NCBI GenBank assembly: GCA_036392375.1
Contig: DASVYC010000054.1
Coordinates: forward strand, 13,622-77,621
From: JAFEBO01 sp036392375
GTDB taxonomy: Bacteria; Planctomycetota; Phycisphaerae; Phycisphaerales; UBA1924
Direction: 5' to 3'
Length of the DNA: 64,000 nucleotides
The position numbers and the translations under genes were made by a program. The notes beneath the pieces were generated by a model that saw only the letters and a program-made list of their open reading frames with translations, made no database searches and had not been told where the DNA came from. How positions within the stretch are numbered: position 1 is the first letter of the stretch; the number at the start of each line of letters is the position of its first letter. Shown in pieces: positions 54,821 through 63,745 of this stretch.

Positions 54821-56197
54821 TCAGGCACCGAGCCGTTGCCGAGCCGCGAGGATGGCCGCCGCCACGGCTTCCGGGCCCGTGCCGCCAGGGATCTCACGCC
54901 GCTTCAGGCCGTTCTCGAGCTTCAGCGATTCGTACACCTCGTGATCCACTCGGGCGTCGATCGACCGCATCTCCGCCAGCGGCAAGTCCTCAAGGCGTGC
55001 CGCCTTCGCGATCGCGTGGCGCACGAGCTTGCCGACCACATCGTGGGCCTCGCGGAAGGGGATGCCCTTGGCCACGAGGTAGTCCGCCAGTTCGGTCGCG
55101 TTGGCGTAGCCGTCGAGCGCGGTGTCGCGGGCCCGAGCTTCACGCACCTTGAGCGTGTCGAGCACTCGTACCAAGACCCGCAGGCACATCGAGAGCTGCC
55201 GCATCGCGTCGATCAGTGGCTCCTTGTCTTCCTGCAGGTCCTTGTTGTACGCGAGGGGGAGACCCTTCACGGTCATCGACATGGTGGCGAGCGCACCGAA
55301 GATGCGCCCGCACTTGCCGCGGATGAGCTCGCAGGCGTCCGGGTTCTTCTTCTGCGGCATCAGGCTGCTGCCGCTGCTCACGCTGTCGTGCATCTCGACG
55401 ACGCCGAACTCCTGGCTGGCGAAGAGAATCAGGTCCTCGGCGAGGCGAGAGAGGTGGATGGCGCAGTTCGAAGCCGCGGCGAGCGTTTCAATCACGAAGT
55501 CACGATCGCTGGTCGCGTCGAGGCTGTTGCGCGTCGGCACGTCGAAGCCGAGGTCCTTGGCGATCTGCTCGCGGTTGACCTGATAGGTCGTGCCGGCGAG
55601 AGCGCCCGAGCCGAGCGGGCAGACGTTGACGCGTTTGCGGGCATCGGCGAAGCGGGCCGCGTCGCGTTCGAGCATCTCTTGGTACGCGAGCGCCCAGTGC
55701 GCGAAGAGGATCGGCTGGGCCCGCTGCAGGTGGGTGTAGCCCGAAGTCACGACGGTCTTGGTGCGATCGGCGAGGTCAATCAGGGCGCGGCGTGCGTCCT
55801 TGAGCTCGGCGAACCGGGCATCGATCTCGGCACGAACGTACAACCGGAAATCCGTCGCCACCTGGTCATTGCGGCTACGCCCGGTGTGGAGCTTCTTGCC
55901 GAGGTCCCCCACCGCTTCGATGAGACGGCGCTCGACCCATGAGTGGATGTCCTCGTCGGAATCGGCGAGGGGAAGGGTGGGAGTATCTGAGATCTGAGAT
56001 CTCAAATTTGAGAGCGCTGCGGTGAGGCGTGCCAGCTCGTCAGCGCTCAGCACGCCGGCGCGGTGGATCGCCTTGGCCCACGCGATCGAGCCGTCGATGT
56101 CCTGCAGCGCGAGCGCGGCATCGACCGGCAGCGAGTCGTTGAAGAGCTTGAAGAGCTCGTCGGGCTTGGTTTCGAATCGACCGCCCCAAAGGGCCAT
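54821..56197 (-). CDS. argH: Argininosuccinate lyase
   Basis: From ATG 56197 the 458-residue enzyme splits argininosuccinate into arginine and fumarate. It starts with MALWGGRFETKPDELFKLFN and carries the fumarase/aspartase signature GSSLMPQKKNPD, HTGRSRNDQVATD and SGYTHLQRAQPI. Between the first and second helices a short extra stretch (SNLRSQISDTPTLP) is encoded by a DNA micro-repeat; the catalytic regions are intact. It lies 37 bp after argG and is the last gene of the arginine cluster. Confidence 0.95.
   Translation of the reverse strand: MALWGGRFETKPDELFKLFNDSLPVDAALALQDIDGSIAWAKAIHRAGVLSADELARLTAALSNLRSQISDTPTLPLADSDEDIHSWVERRLIEAVGDLGKKLHTGRSRNDQVATDFRLYVRAEIDARFAELKDARRALIDLADRTKTVVTSGYTHLQRAQPILFAHWALAYQEMLERDAARFADARKRVNVCPLGSGALAGTTYQVNREQIAKDLGFDVPTRNSLDATSDRDFVIETLAAASNCAIHLSRLAEDLILFASQEFGVVEMHDSVSSGSSLMPQKKNPDACELIRGKCGRIFGALATMSMTVKGLPLAYNKDLQEDKEPLIDAMRQLSMCLRVLVRVLDTLKVREARARDTALDGYANATELADYLVAKGIPFREAHDVVGKLVRHAIAKAARLEDLPLAEMRSIDARVDHEVYESLKLENGLKRREIPGGTGPEAVAAAILAARQRLGA
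55984..56014. repeat. TCTGAGA-type micro-repeat inside argH
   Basis: The words ATCTGAGA, TCTGAGA and TCTCAAATTTGAGA are consecutive. They encode the SNLRSQISD stretch, an apparent in-frame gain near the argH N-terminus. Confidence 0.5.
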
Positions 56198-56234
56198 GCG
56201 ATCACTCCCGTGGCGTCGCCGCGATCGGCAGGTG

Positions 56235-57446
56235 TCAGTGCGCGATCCCGGCCTTCTTGAGCGCCGCAATCCGCTCCGGCAGGCTCAACAACTTGATAAA
56301 CCCGCCGGCGTCCTTGTGCTCGTAGATCTCGCCCTTCTCGAAAGTGACGACCTTCTCGGCGTAGAGCGAGTTGGGGCTCTTGCGCTTGATCGCGGTCGCG
56401 GTGCCCTTGTACAGACGCACCACGATCTCGCCGGTCAGGCGCTCGCTGCTCTTCTGGATCGCGGCCCACAGGGTCTCGCGGTAGGGCGTGAACCAGCGGC
56501 CGTTGTAGACCACCTCGCCGAACCACAGAGCCAGGTGCTCCTTGAAATGGCGCGTCTCGCGGTCCTGCACGAGTTCCTCGATGCCCTTGATCGCTTCGCA
56601 GAGGATCGTGCCGCCCGGAGTCTCGTAGATGCCGCGGGACTTCATCCCCACGAGGCGGTTCTCGACGAGATCGACGCGACCGACGCCGTGCTTGCCGCCG
56701 ATGACGTTGAGCTTTTCGATGATCTTCCAGGCGAGCATCTTCTCGCCGTTGAGGGCGACGGGGCGACCGGCCTCGAACGACAGCGTCACTTCCTCCGCCT
56801 TGTCCGGCGCCTTCTCCGGCGACACGGTGAGCATGAAGCAGTCTTCCGGCGGCGCGTTCCACGGGTCCTCGATGCTGCCGCCCTCGTGGCTGATGTGCCA
56901 CAGGTTCCGGTCGCGGCTGTAGATCTTGGTCGCGCTCGCGGTGGTTGGGATGTTCCGTGCCTTCAAGTAGTCCAGCATCGCGATGCGGCCGGTCAGCTTC
57001 CACTGATCCATGCGCCACGGAGCGATGATCTCCATGTCCGGCGCGAGGGCGGCGTACGCCGATTCGAAGCGGACCTGGTCGTTGCCCTTGCCGGTGCAGC
57101 CGTGGGCGAGGGCGTTGCAGCCGAACTTGCGGCCGGCCTCGACCTGAGCCTTAGCAAGAATCGGACGCGCCATCGCGGTGCCGAGCAGGTAGCGGCCTTC
57201 GTAGATGCAGCCCGCCATGACGGTGGGCATCACGAAGTCGTCCACGAACTCACGCTTGAGGTCGACGACCACGCAGTCCTTCGCGCCCGAGTCCTTGGCC
57301 TTCTTCTCGACGCCGACGAGCTCTTCCTCGCCCTGACCGACGTCTCCAACGACGGCGTAGACCTCGCAAGCCATGTTTTCTTTCAGCCACGGGATGATGA
57401 CCGAGGTGTCCAGGCCGCCCGAGTACGCGAGTGCAATCTTCTTCAT
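56235..57446 (-). CDS. argG: Argininosuccinate synthase
   Basis: ArgG joins citrulline and aspartate using ATP. The 403-residue protein has the P-loop LAYSGGLDTSVIIPWL at the start, LAHGCTGKGNDQVRFE, and EGGSIEDPWN, all typical. Length is normal. Upstream on the minus strand is a GC hairpin (about 57462-57483) and a micro-repeat region, then argF 110 bp away. Translation is likely from ATG 57446. Confidence 0.97.
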   Translation of the reverse strand: MKKIALAYSGGLDTSVIIPWLKENMACEVYAVVGDVGQGEEELVGVEKKAKDSGAKDCVVVDLKREFVDDFVMPTVMAGCIYEGRYLLGTAMARPILAKAQVEAGRKFGCNALAHGCTGKGNDQVRFESAYAALAPDMEIIAPWRMDQWKLTGRIAMLDYLKARNIPTTASATKIYSRDRNLWHISHEGGSIEDPWNAPPEDCFMLTVSPEKAPDKAEEVTLSFEAGRPVALNGEKMLAWKIIEKLNVIGGKHGVGRVDLVENRLVGMKSRGIYETPGGTILCEAIKGIEELVQDRETRHFKEHLALWFGEVVYNGRWFTPYRETLWAAIQKSSERLTGEIVVRLYKGTATAIKRKSPNSLYAEKVVTFEKGEIYEHKDAGGFIKLLSLPERIAALKKAGIAH

Positions 57447-57502
57447 CGTGATCTTCTTTCCAACGCCGCGCCCGGCGCGGGCGTGTGCGATGCGGTCTTC
57501 AC

Positions 57503-57550
57503 CGATGCCTGATGCTTTAGCCTAGTGCCCGATGCCTAGTGCCAAGTGCC
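57503..57550. repeat. GGCAYY-type micro-repeats between argF and argG
   Basis: Read on the minus strand, the words GGCACTT, GGCACTA, GGCATCG, GGCACTA, GGCTAAA, GCATCA and GGCATCG follow one another with a 6-8 bp period. They fill about half of the argF-argG gap. Confidence 0.65.
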
Positions 57551-57555
57551 TTCCT

Positions 57556-58539
57556 TTACCCACACAACATATGCACCAGCAACGCCATCTGCGCGTGCAT
57601 GCGGTTCTCCGCCTGATCAAAAACCACGGACTCCGTCGCGTCGATCACCTCGTCGGTGACCTCGCTGCCACGGTGGGCGGGGAGGCAGTGCATGAACAGG
57701 GCCCGCTGGCCGCTCGACAAGCCGCGGCTGGCCAGACCCATCAGGTTGGCGTTCACCTGGAAGGGTCGGAAGAGCTCGCGGACCCGCTCGGTCTCGCGTC
57801 CCTGACCCATGCTCACCCAAACGTCGGTGTAGACCGCGTCGTGGCCGGCGATGTCCGCCAGGTCGTGGCTGACCCTGATCGTCGAGCCTGACTTGGCCGC
57901 GAAGCTGGCGCACTGCTTCATGATCGGCGTGCTCGGGTTGCGGCCGGGGGGCGTGAGCACGGTCACGTGCACGCCGAGGATCGCGCCCAGTTCCACCAGC
58001 GAGTGACAGACGTTGTTGCCGTCGCCGACATACGCCAGGCGGATGTCGTTCCACGCACGCTTGGGGAACTTCTCGCGGAGAGTCAGGTAGTCGGCCAGCG
58101 CCTGGCACGGGTGGTGCAGGTCGCTGAGCGCATTGATCACGGGCACGCGGCTGGCCTCACTCAGGTCTTCGAGGATGGTCTGCTTGTACACCCGAGCGAC
58201 GATCGCATCGACCCAGCGTTCGAGGTTGTGGCCGTAGTCGGCGATCGTCTCGCGTTCGCCCAGCCGCTGCTCGCTGTGATCGAGGTAGACCGCGTGTCCA
58301 CCGAGCTTGTGGATGCCGACCTCGAACGACACGCGGGTGCGGAGCGAGGGCTTCTCGAAGAGCATCGCGACGGAGCGGCCGTCGAGCGCGTTGCGGTACG
58401 GTTTCACATCCTTCTTCAACGCCGCGGCGGTTGCAAACAGCGTCTCGACATCTTGGCGCGACAACGCCCCCAGCGACAACAGGTCGTGCTCGCGGAGCGA
58501 GGTGATGAGCGGGACGATGGGGTGGGGAGTGGAAGGCAT
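57556..58539 (-). CDS. argF: Ornithine carbamoyltransferase
   Basis: A 327-residue enzyme from ATG 58539 that makes citrulline from ornithine and carbamoyl phosphate. The carbamoyl-phosphate motif is FEKPSLRTRVSFEVG, with HPCQALADYLTL in the middle and the ornithine-side HCLPAHRG near the C-terminus. Within the family its motifs fit OTCase. The start codon is inside the last unit of an 8 bp tandem repeat, so alternative ATG starts exist upstream in other frames. Confidence 0.95.
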   Translation of the reverse strand: MPSTPHPIVPLITSLREHDLLSLGALSRQDVETLFATAAALKKDVKPYRNALDGRSVAMLFEKPSLRTRVSFEVGIHKLGGHAVYLDHSEQRLGERETIADYGHNLERWVDAIVARVYKQTILEDLSEASRVPVINALSDLHHPCQALADYLTLREKFPKRAWNDIRLAYVGDGNNVCHSLVELGAILGVHVTVLTPPGRNPSTPIMKQCASFAAKSGSTIRVSHDLADIAGHDAVYTDVWVSMGQGRETERVRELFRPFQVNANLMGLASRGLSSGQRALFMHCLPAHRGSEVTDEVIDATESVVFDQAENRMHAQMALLVHMLCG

Positions 58540-58565
58540 CAAGGCATCCAGGCATCGAGGCATCA
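58534..58565. repeat. Four-copy 8 bp tandem repeat over the argF start
   Basis: Four units AGGCATC(A/C/G/A) run without gaps from 58534 to 58565. On the minus strand each unit reads NGATGCCT and contains an ATG; the last one is the argF start codon. Confidence 0.85.
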
Positions 58566-58586
58566 AGTGAAGAAACGCAGGTACGT

Positions 58587-59417
58587 TCAGCGGACGAAGC
58601 GTGTGCCGACGCTTTCGCCCTTGGTCCAGCGGATGAGGTGCTCCGGTCGGTCGCCGCTGAGGATGACGACGGGGATGCCGCTGGCCGCGACGGCGGAGGA
58701 CGAGCGTGCCTTTGGGATCATGCCGCCGGTGATCTCGCCGCTGGCGATCAGACGCTCCACGTCGGCGTGCGTCAACTGCGGGATCACCTTGCCGTCCTGG
58801 CCCTTCACGCCTTCGACATCCGTGAGCAGCACGAGGGCCGCGGCCTTCAGCACTTTGGCAACGCCCGCGGCGGCGTCGTCGGCGTTCAGGTTCAGCGGCT
58901 CGCCGCGCTCGTCGAGTCCGATCGAGGACAGCACGGGGATGTAGCCGTTCGAGAGCAGCACGCGAGCGAGCTGGCCGTCCTGTTCTCGCACCACGACCTC
59001 ACCGACGCGCCCCGGATCGAAGTCGAGACCTTGCATGACGCGCGACTGGACGAGCCCGCCGTCGCCGAGGCACAGACCGACGGGCTTGCCGCCGGCGCGG
59101 AGCAGGCAGCCCACGAGTGATTTGTTCACCGTGCCCGCGAGCACGCCGGTGATCTCGGGGATCTGATCGGTGGGCGTGATTCGAAGTCCTTGCTTGCGCT
59201 CGGGCTTGATGGCGAGGCGGTCCATCAGCCGGTCCACCGCCTTGCCGCCGCCGTGGAGCAGTACGAGGCCGCCCGGATGTGACTTGCCGAGCGCGACCAG
59301 CGACGCCCACATTTCCGGTGCGGCGGCCTGGGCCTCGAGCGTCGCGCCGCCGATCTTCACCACCAGCGGGCCGCTGGGGTTCGCACTCCCCGCGTTGTTG
59401 ATCGCGGCGATGCTCAC
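58587..59417 (-). CDS. argB: Acetylglutamate kinase
   Basis: GTG 59417 overlaps the argC stop as GTGA and gives 276 residues. The amino-acid kinase fold is recognised by VVKIGGATLE, VLLHGGGKAVDRLM, VGLCLGDGGLVQSRVM, LNLNADDAAAGVA and LLTDVEGVKGQDGK. It phosphorylates N-acetylglutamate, the second step of arginine synthesis, and is often inhibited by arginine. The longer upstream frame is a shadow inside argC. argF follows 47 bp later. Confidence 0.94.
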   Translation of the reverse strand: MSIAAINNAGSANPSGPLVVKIGGATLEAQAAAPEMWASLVALGKSHPGGLVLLHGGGKAVDRLMDRLAIKPERKQGLRITPTDQIPEITGVLAGTVNKSLVGCLLRAGGKPVGLCLGDGGLVQSRVMQGLDFDPGRVGEVVVREQDGQLARVLLSNGYIPVLSSIGLDERGEPLNLNADDAAAGVAKVLKAAALVLLTDVEGVKGQDGKVIPQLTHADVERLIASGEITGGMIPKARSSSAVAASGIPVVILSGDRPEHLIRWTKGESVGTRFVR

Positions 59418-60463
59418 ACTCCGCCTCCCGCGCGCTTGCCGCCGAGCGCCTCGGTCTCGGCGATCCCGAATCGAATGTTCATGCACTGGATCGCCTGACC
59501 CGCGGCACCCTTCACCAAGTTGTCGATGCTGCTGACGGCGATCAAGTGCGAATGCTCGGTGTCGAGGGCCCAGCCGATGTCGCAGAAGTTGGTCTGCCGC
59601 ACATCGGCGATCGCGGGGAAGGACTTGGCTGGCAGCAGCCGCACGAACGGCTCGTTCACGTACGCCGCGGCGTAAGTGGCGTTGACCTTTTCGAGTGTCG
59701 TCCCGGGCACGAGGTCCACGTGCATCGTGCTCAGAATGCCGCGATCCAGCGCGATCAGGTGTGGAGTGAAGAGCGTCTTCACACCCGCGTACGCGTCGAT
59801 CTCGGGCTGATGCCGGTGCGAGAGCACGCCGTAGGGCTGCATGCTGATCTCGCAGAAGAGGTTCTTGACGTTCGCGCCCCGCCCCGCGCCGCTGACGCCC
59901 GACGCCGAATCGATGATCGGGCGCGTCCCCGGCTTCACCAGCCCGGCGCGGACCAAGGGCGAAAGCGCGAGGATCGCGCTCGTCGGATAGCAGCCCGGCA
60001 CGGCGATCAGGTTGGCCTTCGCGATCTGAGAGCGGTGCAGTTCGGGCAAGCCGTAAACTGCGGTCGAGAGCAGTGAGGAGCTGCTGTGCTCAAAGCCGTA
60101 GTGCTTGGGATAGAGGGCAGCGTCACGGAGGCGGTAGCCCGCGGAAAGGTCGAGCACCACCGTGCCGCGTTCGAGCAGCTTGGGCGCGAGTTCCACGCTG
60201 GCCTCGTGGGGCGTCGCGAGGAAGACCGCGTCGGGCTTGAGCGCCATCACCGCGTCGATCTCGACCGGCTGCACGGCCAAGTCGCAGACGCCGCGGTAAC
60301 GCGGGAAGAGCTCGTCGAACTTCCCCGCCTGGTCGCCCTTCTCGCGCCGGGCGGAGGCAAACAGCCCCACCACCTCCGCGTGCGCATGGCGAGACAGGAT
60401 CGAGACCAGCTCCGCTCCCGAGTACCCACCGGCTCCGATGATGACGATTCGACGACGCGGCAT
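59414..60463 (-). CDS. argC: N-acetyl-gamma-glutamyl-phosphate reductase
   Basis: A 349-residue NADPH-dependent reductase. It has the nucleotide-binding IIGAGGYSGAELVSILSRH, LATPHEASVELAPKLL, and the active-site Cys in AVPGCYPTSAILAL. The second half includes SGVSGAGRGA and a conserved HRHQPEI with His ligands. It is the first gene of the argC-argB-argF-argG-argH run. No argJ or argD is in the cluster, so acetylornithine steps must be encoded elsewhere. Confidence 0.95.
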   Translation of the reverse strand: MPRRRIVIIGAGGYSGAELVSILSRHAHAEVVGLFASARREKGDQAGKFDELFPRYRGVCDLAVQPVEIDAVMALKPDAVFLATPHEASVELAPKLLERGTVVLDLSAGYRLRDAALYPKHYGFEHSSSSLLSTAVYGLPELHRSQIAKANLIAVPGCYPTSAILALSPLVRAGLVKPGTRPIIDSASGVSGAGRGANVKNLFCEISMQPYGVLSHRHQPEIDAYAGVKTLFTPHLIALDRGILSTMHVDLVPGTTLEKVNATYAAAYVNEPFVRLLPAKSFPAIADVRQTNFCDIGWALDTEHSHLIAVSSIDNLVKGAAGQAIQCMNIRFGIAETEALGGKRAGGGV

Positions 60464-60532
60464 CGCGATCAGACTCCTGCTGCGGGAGCCCGATCTGCCG
60501 GTGCCCCTCGCGGGCGTTCTCTGAGATTCAAC

Positions 60533-60841
60533 TTACTGGACGCGCTGCACGCCGCTCTGGGCCTCGGCGATCGCGGCCTCGTAACGACGCACCAACTCGC
60601 TCAGGTTCACGGCCAGCCGCTTGGCGCCGTTCCAGTTCAGGACCACGCGGCTGCCGATGGCGAAGTGCATCGCCTGCTGACCCTCGGGGCCCTGGGTCGG
60701 GATGTTGAGCCCGAAGTCCAGCACCACCTCGTCCTGGGTGTTGGTGGTCCGGATCGTGTTGGCATACGTCGTGACCATCTTGGTCTCGTCGATGCGGACG
60801 GCGATCTGCTGCTGCTGGGTCTGATTCGGGGTGCCGGACAT
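60533..60841 (-). CDS. DUF3467-like small protein
   Basis: A 102-residue protein from ATG 60841 with AGGAG 6 bp upstream. Its core (MVTTYANTIRTTNTQDEVVLDFGLN, then MHFAIGSRVVLNWNGAKRLAVNLSELVRRYE) matches the DUF3467 family of unknown function, small cytoplasmic proteins of alpha-beta type. The N-terminal 15 residues are Gln/Asn-rich. It is divergent from the ppx/gppA gene with about 110 bp between. No further role can be read. Confidence 0.8.
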   Translation of the reverse strand: MSGTPNQTQQQQIAVRIDETKMVTTYANTIRTTNTQDEVVLDFGLNIPTQGPEGQQAMHFAIGSRVVLNWNGAKRLAVNLSELVRRYEAAIAEAQSGVQRVQ

Positions 60842-60952
60842 GGGAAACTCCTGCGCGTGACTCGATGACTGTGGCGGGTGTGATACAACTAGTGGAAGGG
60901 TCGAGTTTAGGTCGCTCGCGCCCCATCCTTCCAAGCGCGGCGGAGGCAAGCG

Positions 60953-62638
60953 GTGAAGAAATCGCACAAGGCGTCCAGTCCGACAAAGCCACGCACCCGC
61001 CGCGTTCCGGCCGGCGGCGTGCCATCCCGTGCGGCCTCGCACACGCTGGCCGCCATCGACATCGGCAGCAACGCCGTCCGGTTCGCTCTGGCCGAACGCA
61101 CACCCTCGGGCACGCTGCGGATCCTCGAGGAACGCCGCCGCCCCACCCGCCTCGGGGCCAACCTCGCTTCCCACGGCAAGCTCCCAAAGGACGGCGTCAA
61201 GGCCACCATCGCCGCGGTCAAGGAGTTCTGCTTCGACGCACACCGCCACGGCGTGCTCGCGATGCGCCTGGTCGCCACCGCCGCGGTGCGCGAAGCCCCC
61301 GACGGCGCCGCGTTCGTCGCCCGCCTCGAACGCGAGACCGGCGTGCGGGTCTCCATCATCGGCACCGACGAGGAGGCTCGCCTGGCCTTCCGTTCCTGCG
61401 CCGACGCGATCGACCTTGCCAAGCGGCACGCAGCGGTCGTTGATATCGGGGGCGGAAGCGCCCAGATCAGCCTGGCGCACAAGGGCACGCTCTATGAATC
61501 CGTGTCAATGCCCTTGGGCGCGGTGCGGCTGACCAGTCTCTTTGGCGGCGCGGTCCGCATCCACCAGCCCGCAGTCGAGAAGAAGCTCCGCAAGCACGTC
61601 CGATCCGTGCTCGCGAAGTCTCTGCCGTCGCCGCCTGCCGAGGTCGACCTGCTCGTCGGGTGCGGCGGGACCTTTGCCTCGCTGCTGTCGATGCTGAGCA
61701 ACGCGCCCCGCCGCGGCACGCCCGCTCGCGGGGGAAGCACCTCCATCAAGCCGCAAGCCTGCACCAGCGACCAGTTCGAGACCCTGGGCGAAACCCTCAA
61801 GTCCATGAATCTTGTGGAGCGCGAACGCTGGCTCACGCGGCTCAAAATCCCAACTGACCGCGCCGACATCCTGCCCGCCGGCATCATCGTCGCCGAGGAG
61901 ATCATCGCCGCGCTTGGCGTCCGCACGATCGCTCCGCACGGAGGTGGAGTCCGCGATGGACTCTTGCGCGAACTCGCCATGATGTCGCGCGTTCCCGCGT
62001 ACCTGCCCTCCGCGGCACGCCGCATCGCCATGGATGTGGCGTACGAGCGTGACCACAGCGAGCACGTCGCGGCGCTGGCGCTCGCGCTGCTCAGCGATCT
62101 CGCCGACGTGGACCGAATCCGCGACGCGCTCAAGGGCGAGCTTGAGGCCCCGGAGATCCTCGAGAGCGCCGGGGTGCTCCATGACGCGGGCGTGCCGATC
62201 GATTACGACCGGCATCACAAGATCGCACGCCGCATCGTCGAGCTCGCATGGTTCCCCGGCGCATCGCCGCGGCTGCGTGCCATCATCGCCAACATCGCCC
62301 GTTACCACCGCAAATCTCTCCCCGCCCCCGACCACGACGCCTTCGCGTGCCTGCCCCGCCGCGACCAGGCGATCGTGCGGGCCTTGGCCGGAATCCTCCG
62401 CGTGGCCGACGGTCTCGATCGCACCCACACCGGCGTCGTCCACGGCGTGCGAGTCCGGATCACGCCCTCCCTCATCGAGATCACCGCCGAGGGCGCGACG
62501 AGCGGCGACGCCAATATCAAGGCCGCACAGAAGAAGTCCGACTTGCTCGCGAGCTTGACACGCCGCAAGGTGGTTGTGCGGCCCGTGGAATCGCCCCGGC
62601 CGAGGCTTACTCAGGGCAAGCGGTCCGATCGCCGATAA
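60953..62638 (+). CDS. ppx: Ppx/GppA family phosphatase (exopolyphosphatase-like)
   Basis: The 561-residue protein starts at GTG 60953 with GGAGG 6 bp upstream. The ASKHA-fold Ppx/GppA domain (residues ~25-330) has AAIDIGSNAVRFALAE, VATAAVREAPDG, IIGTDEEARLAF and VVDIGGGSAQISLA in order. A C-terminal HD-like domain (about 345-530) has DHSEHVAALALALL and LHDAGVPIDYDRHHK with metal-type His/Asp pairs. The enzyme hydrolyses polyphosphate or pppGpp, linking it to stress signalling. Which of the two substrates is preferred is not clear. Confidence 0.88.
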   Translation: MKKSHKASSPTKPRTRRVPAGGVPSRAASHTLAAIDIGSNAVRFALAERTPSGTLRILEERRRPTRLGANLASHGKLPKDGVKATIAAVKEFCFDAHRHGVLAMRLVATAAVREAPDGAAFVARLERETGVRVSIIGTDEEARLAFRSCADAIDLAKRHAAVVDIGGGSAQISLAHKGTLYESVSMPLGAVRLTSLFGGAVRIHQPAVEKKLRKHVRSVLAKSLPSPPAEVDLLVGCGGTFASLLSMLSNAPRRGTPARGGSTSIKPQACTSDQFETLGETLKSMNLVERERWLTRLKIPTDRADILPAGIIVAEEIIAALGVRTIAPHGGGVRDGLLRELAMMSRVPAYLPSAARRIAMDVAYERDHSEHVAALALALLSDLADVDRIRDALKGELEAPEILESAGVLHDAGVPIDYDRHHKIARRIVELAWFPGASPRLRAIIANIARYHRKSLPAPDHDAFACLPRRDQAIVRALAGILRVADGLDRTHTGVVHGVRVRITPSLIEITAEGATSGDANIKAAQKKSDLLASLTRRKVVVRPVESPRPRLTQGKRSDRR

Positions 62639-62680
62639 GGGTCTGTTCCCGTTCGGTCCTCGTGCAGGAGAACCCGTCCC

Positions 62681-63586
62681 ATGCGGACGATGCTTCGCTC
62701 AGTTGTCAACACCATCCGCAAGAGCTCCGCGCTCAACGCCGCGGCACGCGCCTGCGTCAAGGCCATCCCCGACTGGCGCCACGACACCAACATGCGCGAC
62801 ATCGGACCGATCGCGATCCGCCTCCGCCGCCATCGCTATCTCCTGTGGGAGCACCCGCTCATCCACGACGCCTTCGTGGTCTCGCTCTTTGCGCGGCTCA
62901 TCCGCCCCGGCGATGTCGTTTACGACATCGGCGCGAACATCGGGCTGTACACCCGCGTGATGCACCAGTGGTTCGGCGCGGGCCACATCTACGCCTTCGA
63001 GCCCATGCTCGAGAACCGCGAGCTGCTCGAACGCAACATGAAGCTCGGCAAGATGGAGGCCGCGTGCACCATCTCGCCGCTCGCGCTCTCCGACGCGCCC
63101 GGCCACGAGGACCTGCAGATCGACGACATGAACTCCGGTTCGGCGGTGCTCAACAGCATCTCCGGCGGACAGGCTTCGACCGGCCGCGCCCACTTCGGCC
63201 TGCCGCCGAAGACCGAGCGTGTCGAGTTGATGACGCTGGATCACTACGTCGCGACCAGCGGCGCGAAGCCGCCGCAGATGATGAAGATCGACACCGAGGG
63301 CGCCGAGGTGAAGATCCTGATCGGCGGTCGCGAGACCATCAAGAAGTACAAGCCCCGCATGGCGATCGCCCTGCACGGCAAGGACAAGGCCAAGGGCACG
63401 CTCGAGCAACTCGAGATCCTCGGTTGTCCCGCCTACGGCCACGTTCGCGAGAACGGGAAGATCGTCTACCGCCGCCTGAGCGTCACCGACTTCGACAAGC
63501 TCGGCAACAACAACATCATGGCGAGCTACGACGAGAACGACCTGCGCGAAGAGCCACAGCCGCTCAAGCAGGCACCGAAGCGGTAA
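62681..63586 (+). CDS. FkbM-family methyltransferase
   Basis: A 301-residue SAM-dependent O-methyltransferase of the FkbM type. The SAM motif is VVYDIGANIGLYTRVM, followed by IYAFEPMLENRELLERNMKL and the family segment PPQMMKIDTEGAEVKILIGGRETIKKYKP. GCAGGAG lies upstream of ATG. FkbM proteins often methylate sugars or lipids of surface glycans. It follows the ppx gene by about 40 bp on the same strand. Substrate is unknown. Confidence 0.9.
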   Translation: MRTMLRSVVNTIRKSSALNAAARACVKAIPDWRHDTNMRDIGPIAIRLRRHRYLLWEHPLIHDAFVVSLFARLIRPGDVVYDIGANIGLYTRVMHQWFGAGHIYAFEPMLENRELLERNMKLGKMEAACTISPLALSDAPGHEDLQIDDMNSGSAVLNSISGGQASTGRAHFGLPPKTERVELMTLDHYVATSGAKPPQMMKIDTEGAEVKILIGGRETIKKYKPRMAIALHGKDKAKGTLEQLEILGCPAYGHVRENGKIVYRRLSVTDFDKLGNNNIMASYDENDLREEPQPLKQAPKR

Positions 63587-63730
63587 GCATCACCGGGATC
63601 CTGCCTTGACGAGCCCCAAGCGTGATCGAGCCGGTTGCGTGTCATGCATGCTCGCACGTTCGAGGGACGCCCGAGAACCCGCCCACCCATGCTCGCGGCT
63701 GGATTCTGACCCGCGCTGCTTGCCCCGTCG

Positions 63731-63739
63731 GGTATAGTC
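63731..63739 (+). promoter_or_regulatory. GGTATAGTC promoter element of the GH18-like gene
   Basis: TATAGT at 63733-63738 is followed 7 bases later by GTG 63746. The transcript would start at or near that GTG. No -35 consensus is obvious. Confidence 0.6.
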
Positions 63740-63745
63740 AAGCAG

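Noticed and set aside
62248..63609. 453-codon Arg/Pro/His-rich frame overlapping ppx and the FkbM gene
   Set aside because: It is an out-of-frame reading of two clear genes, with shadow composition.
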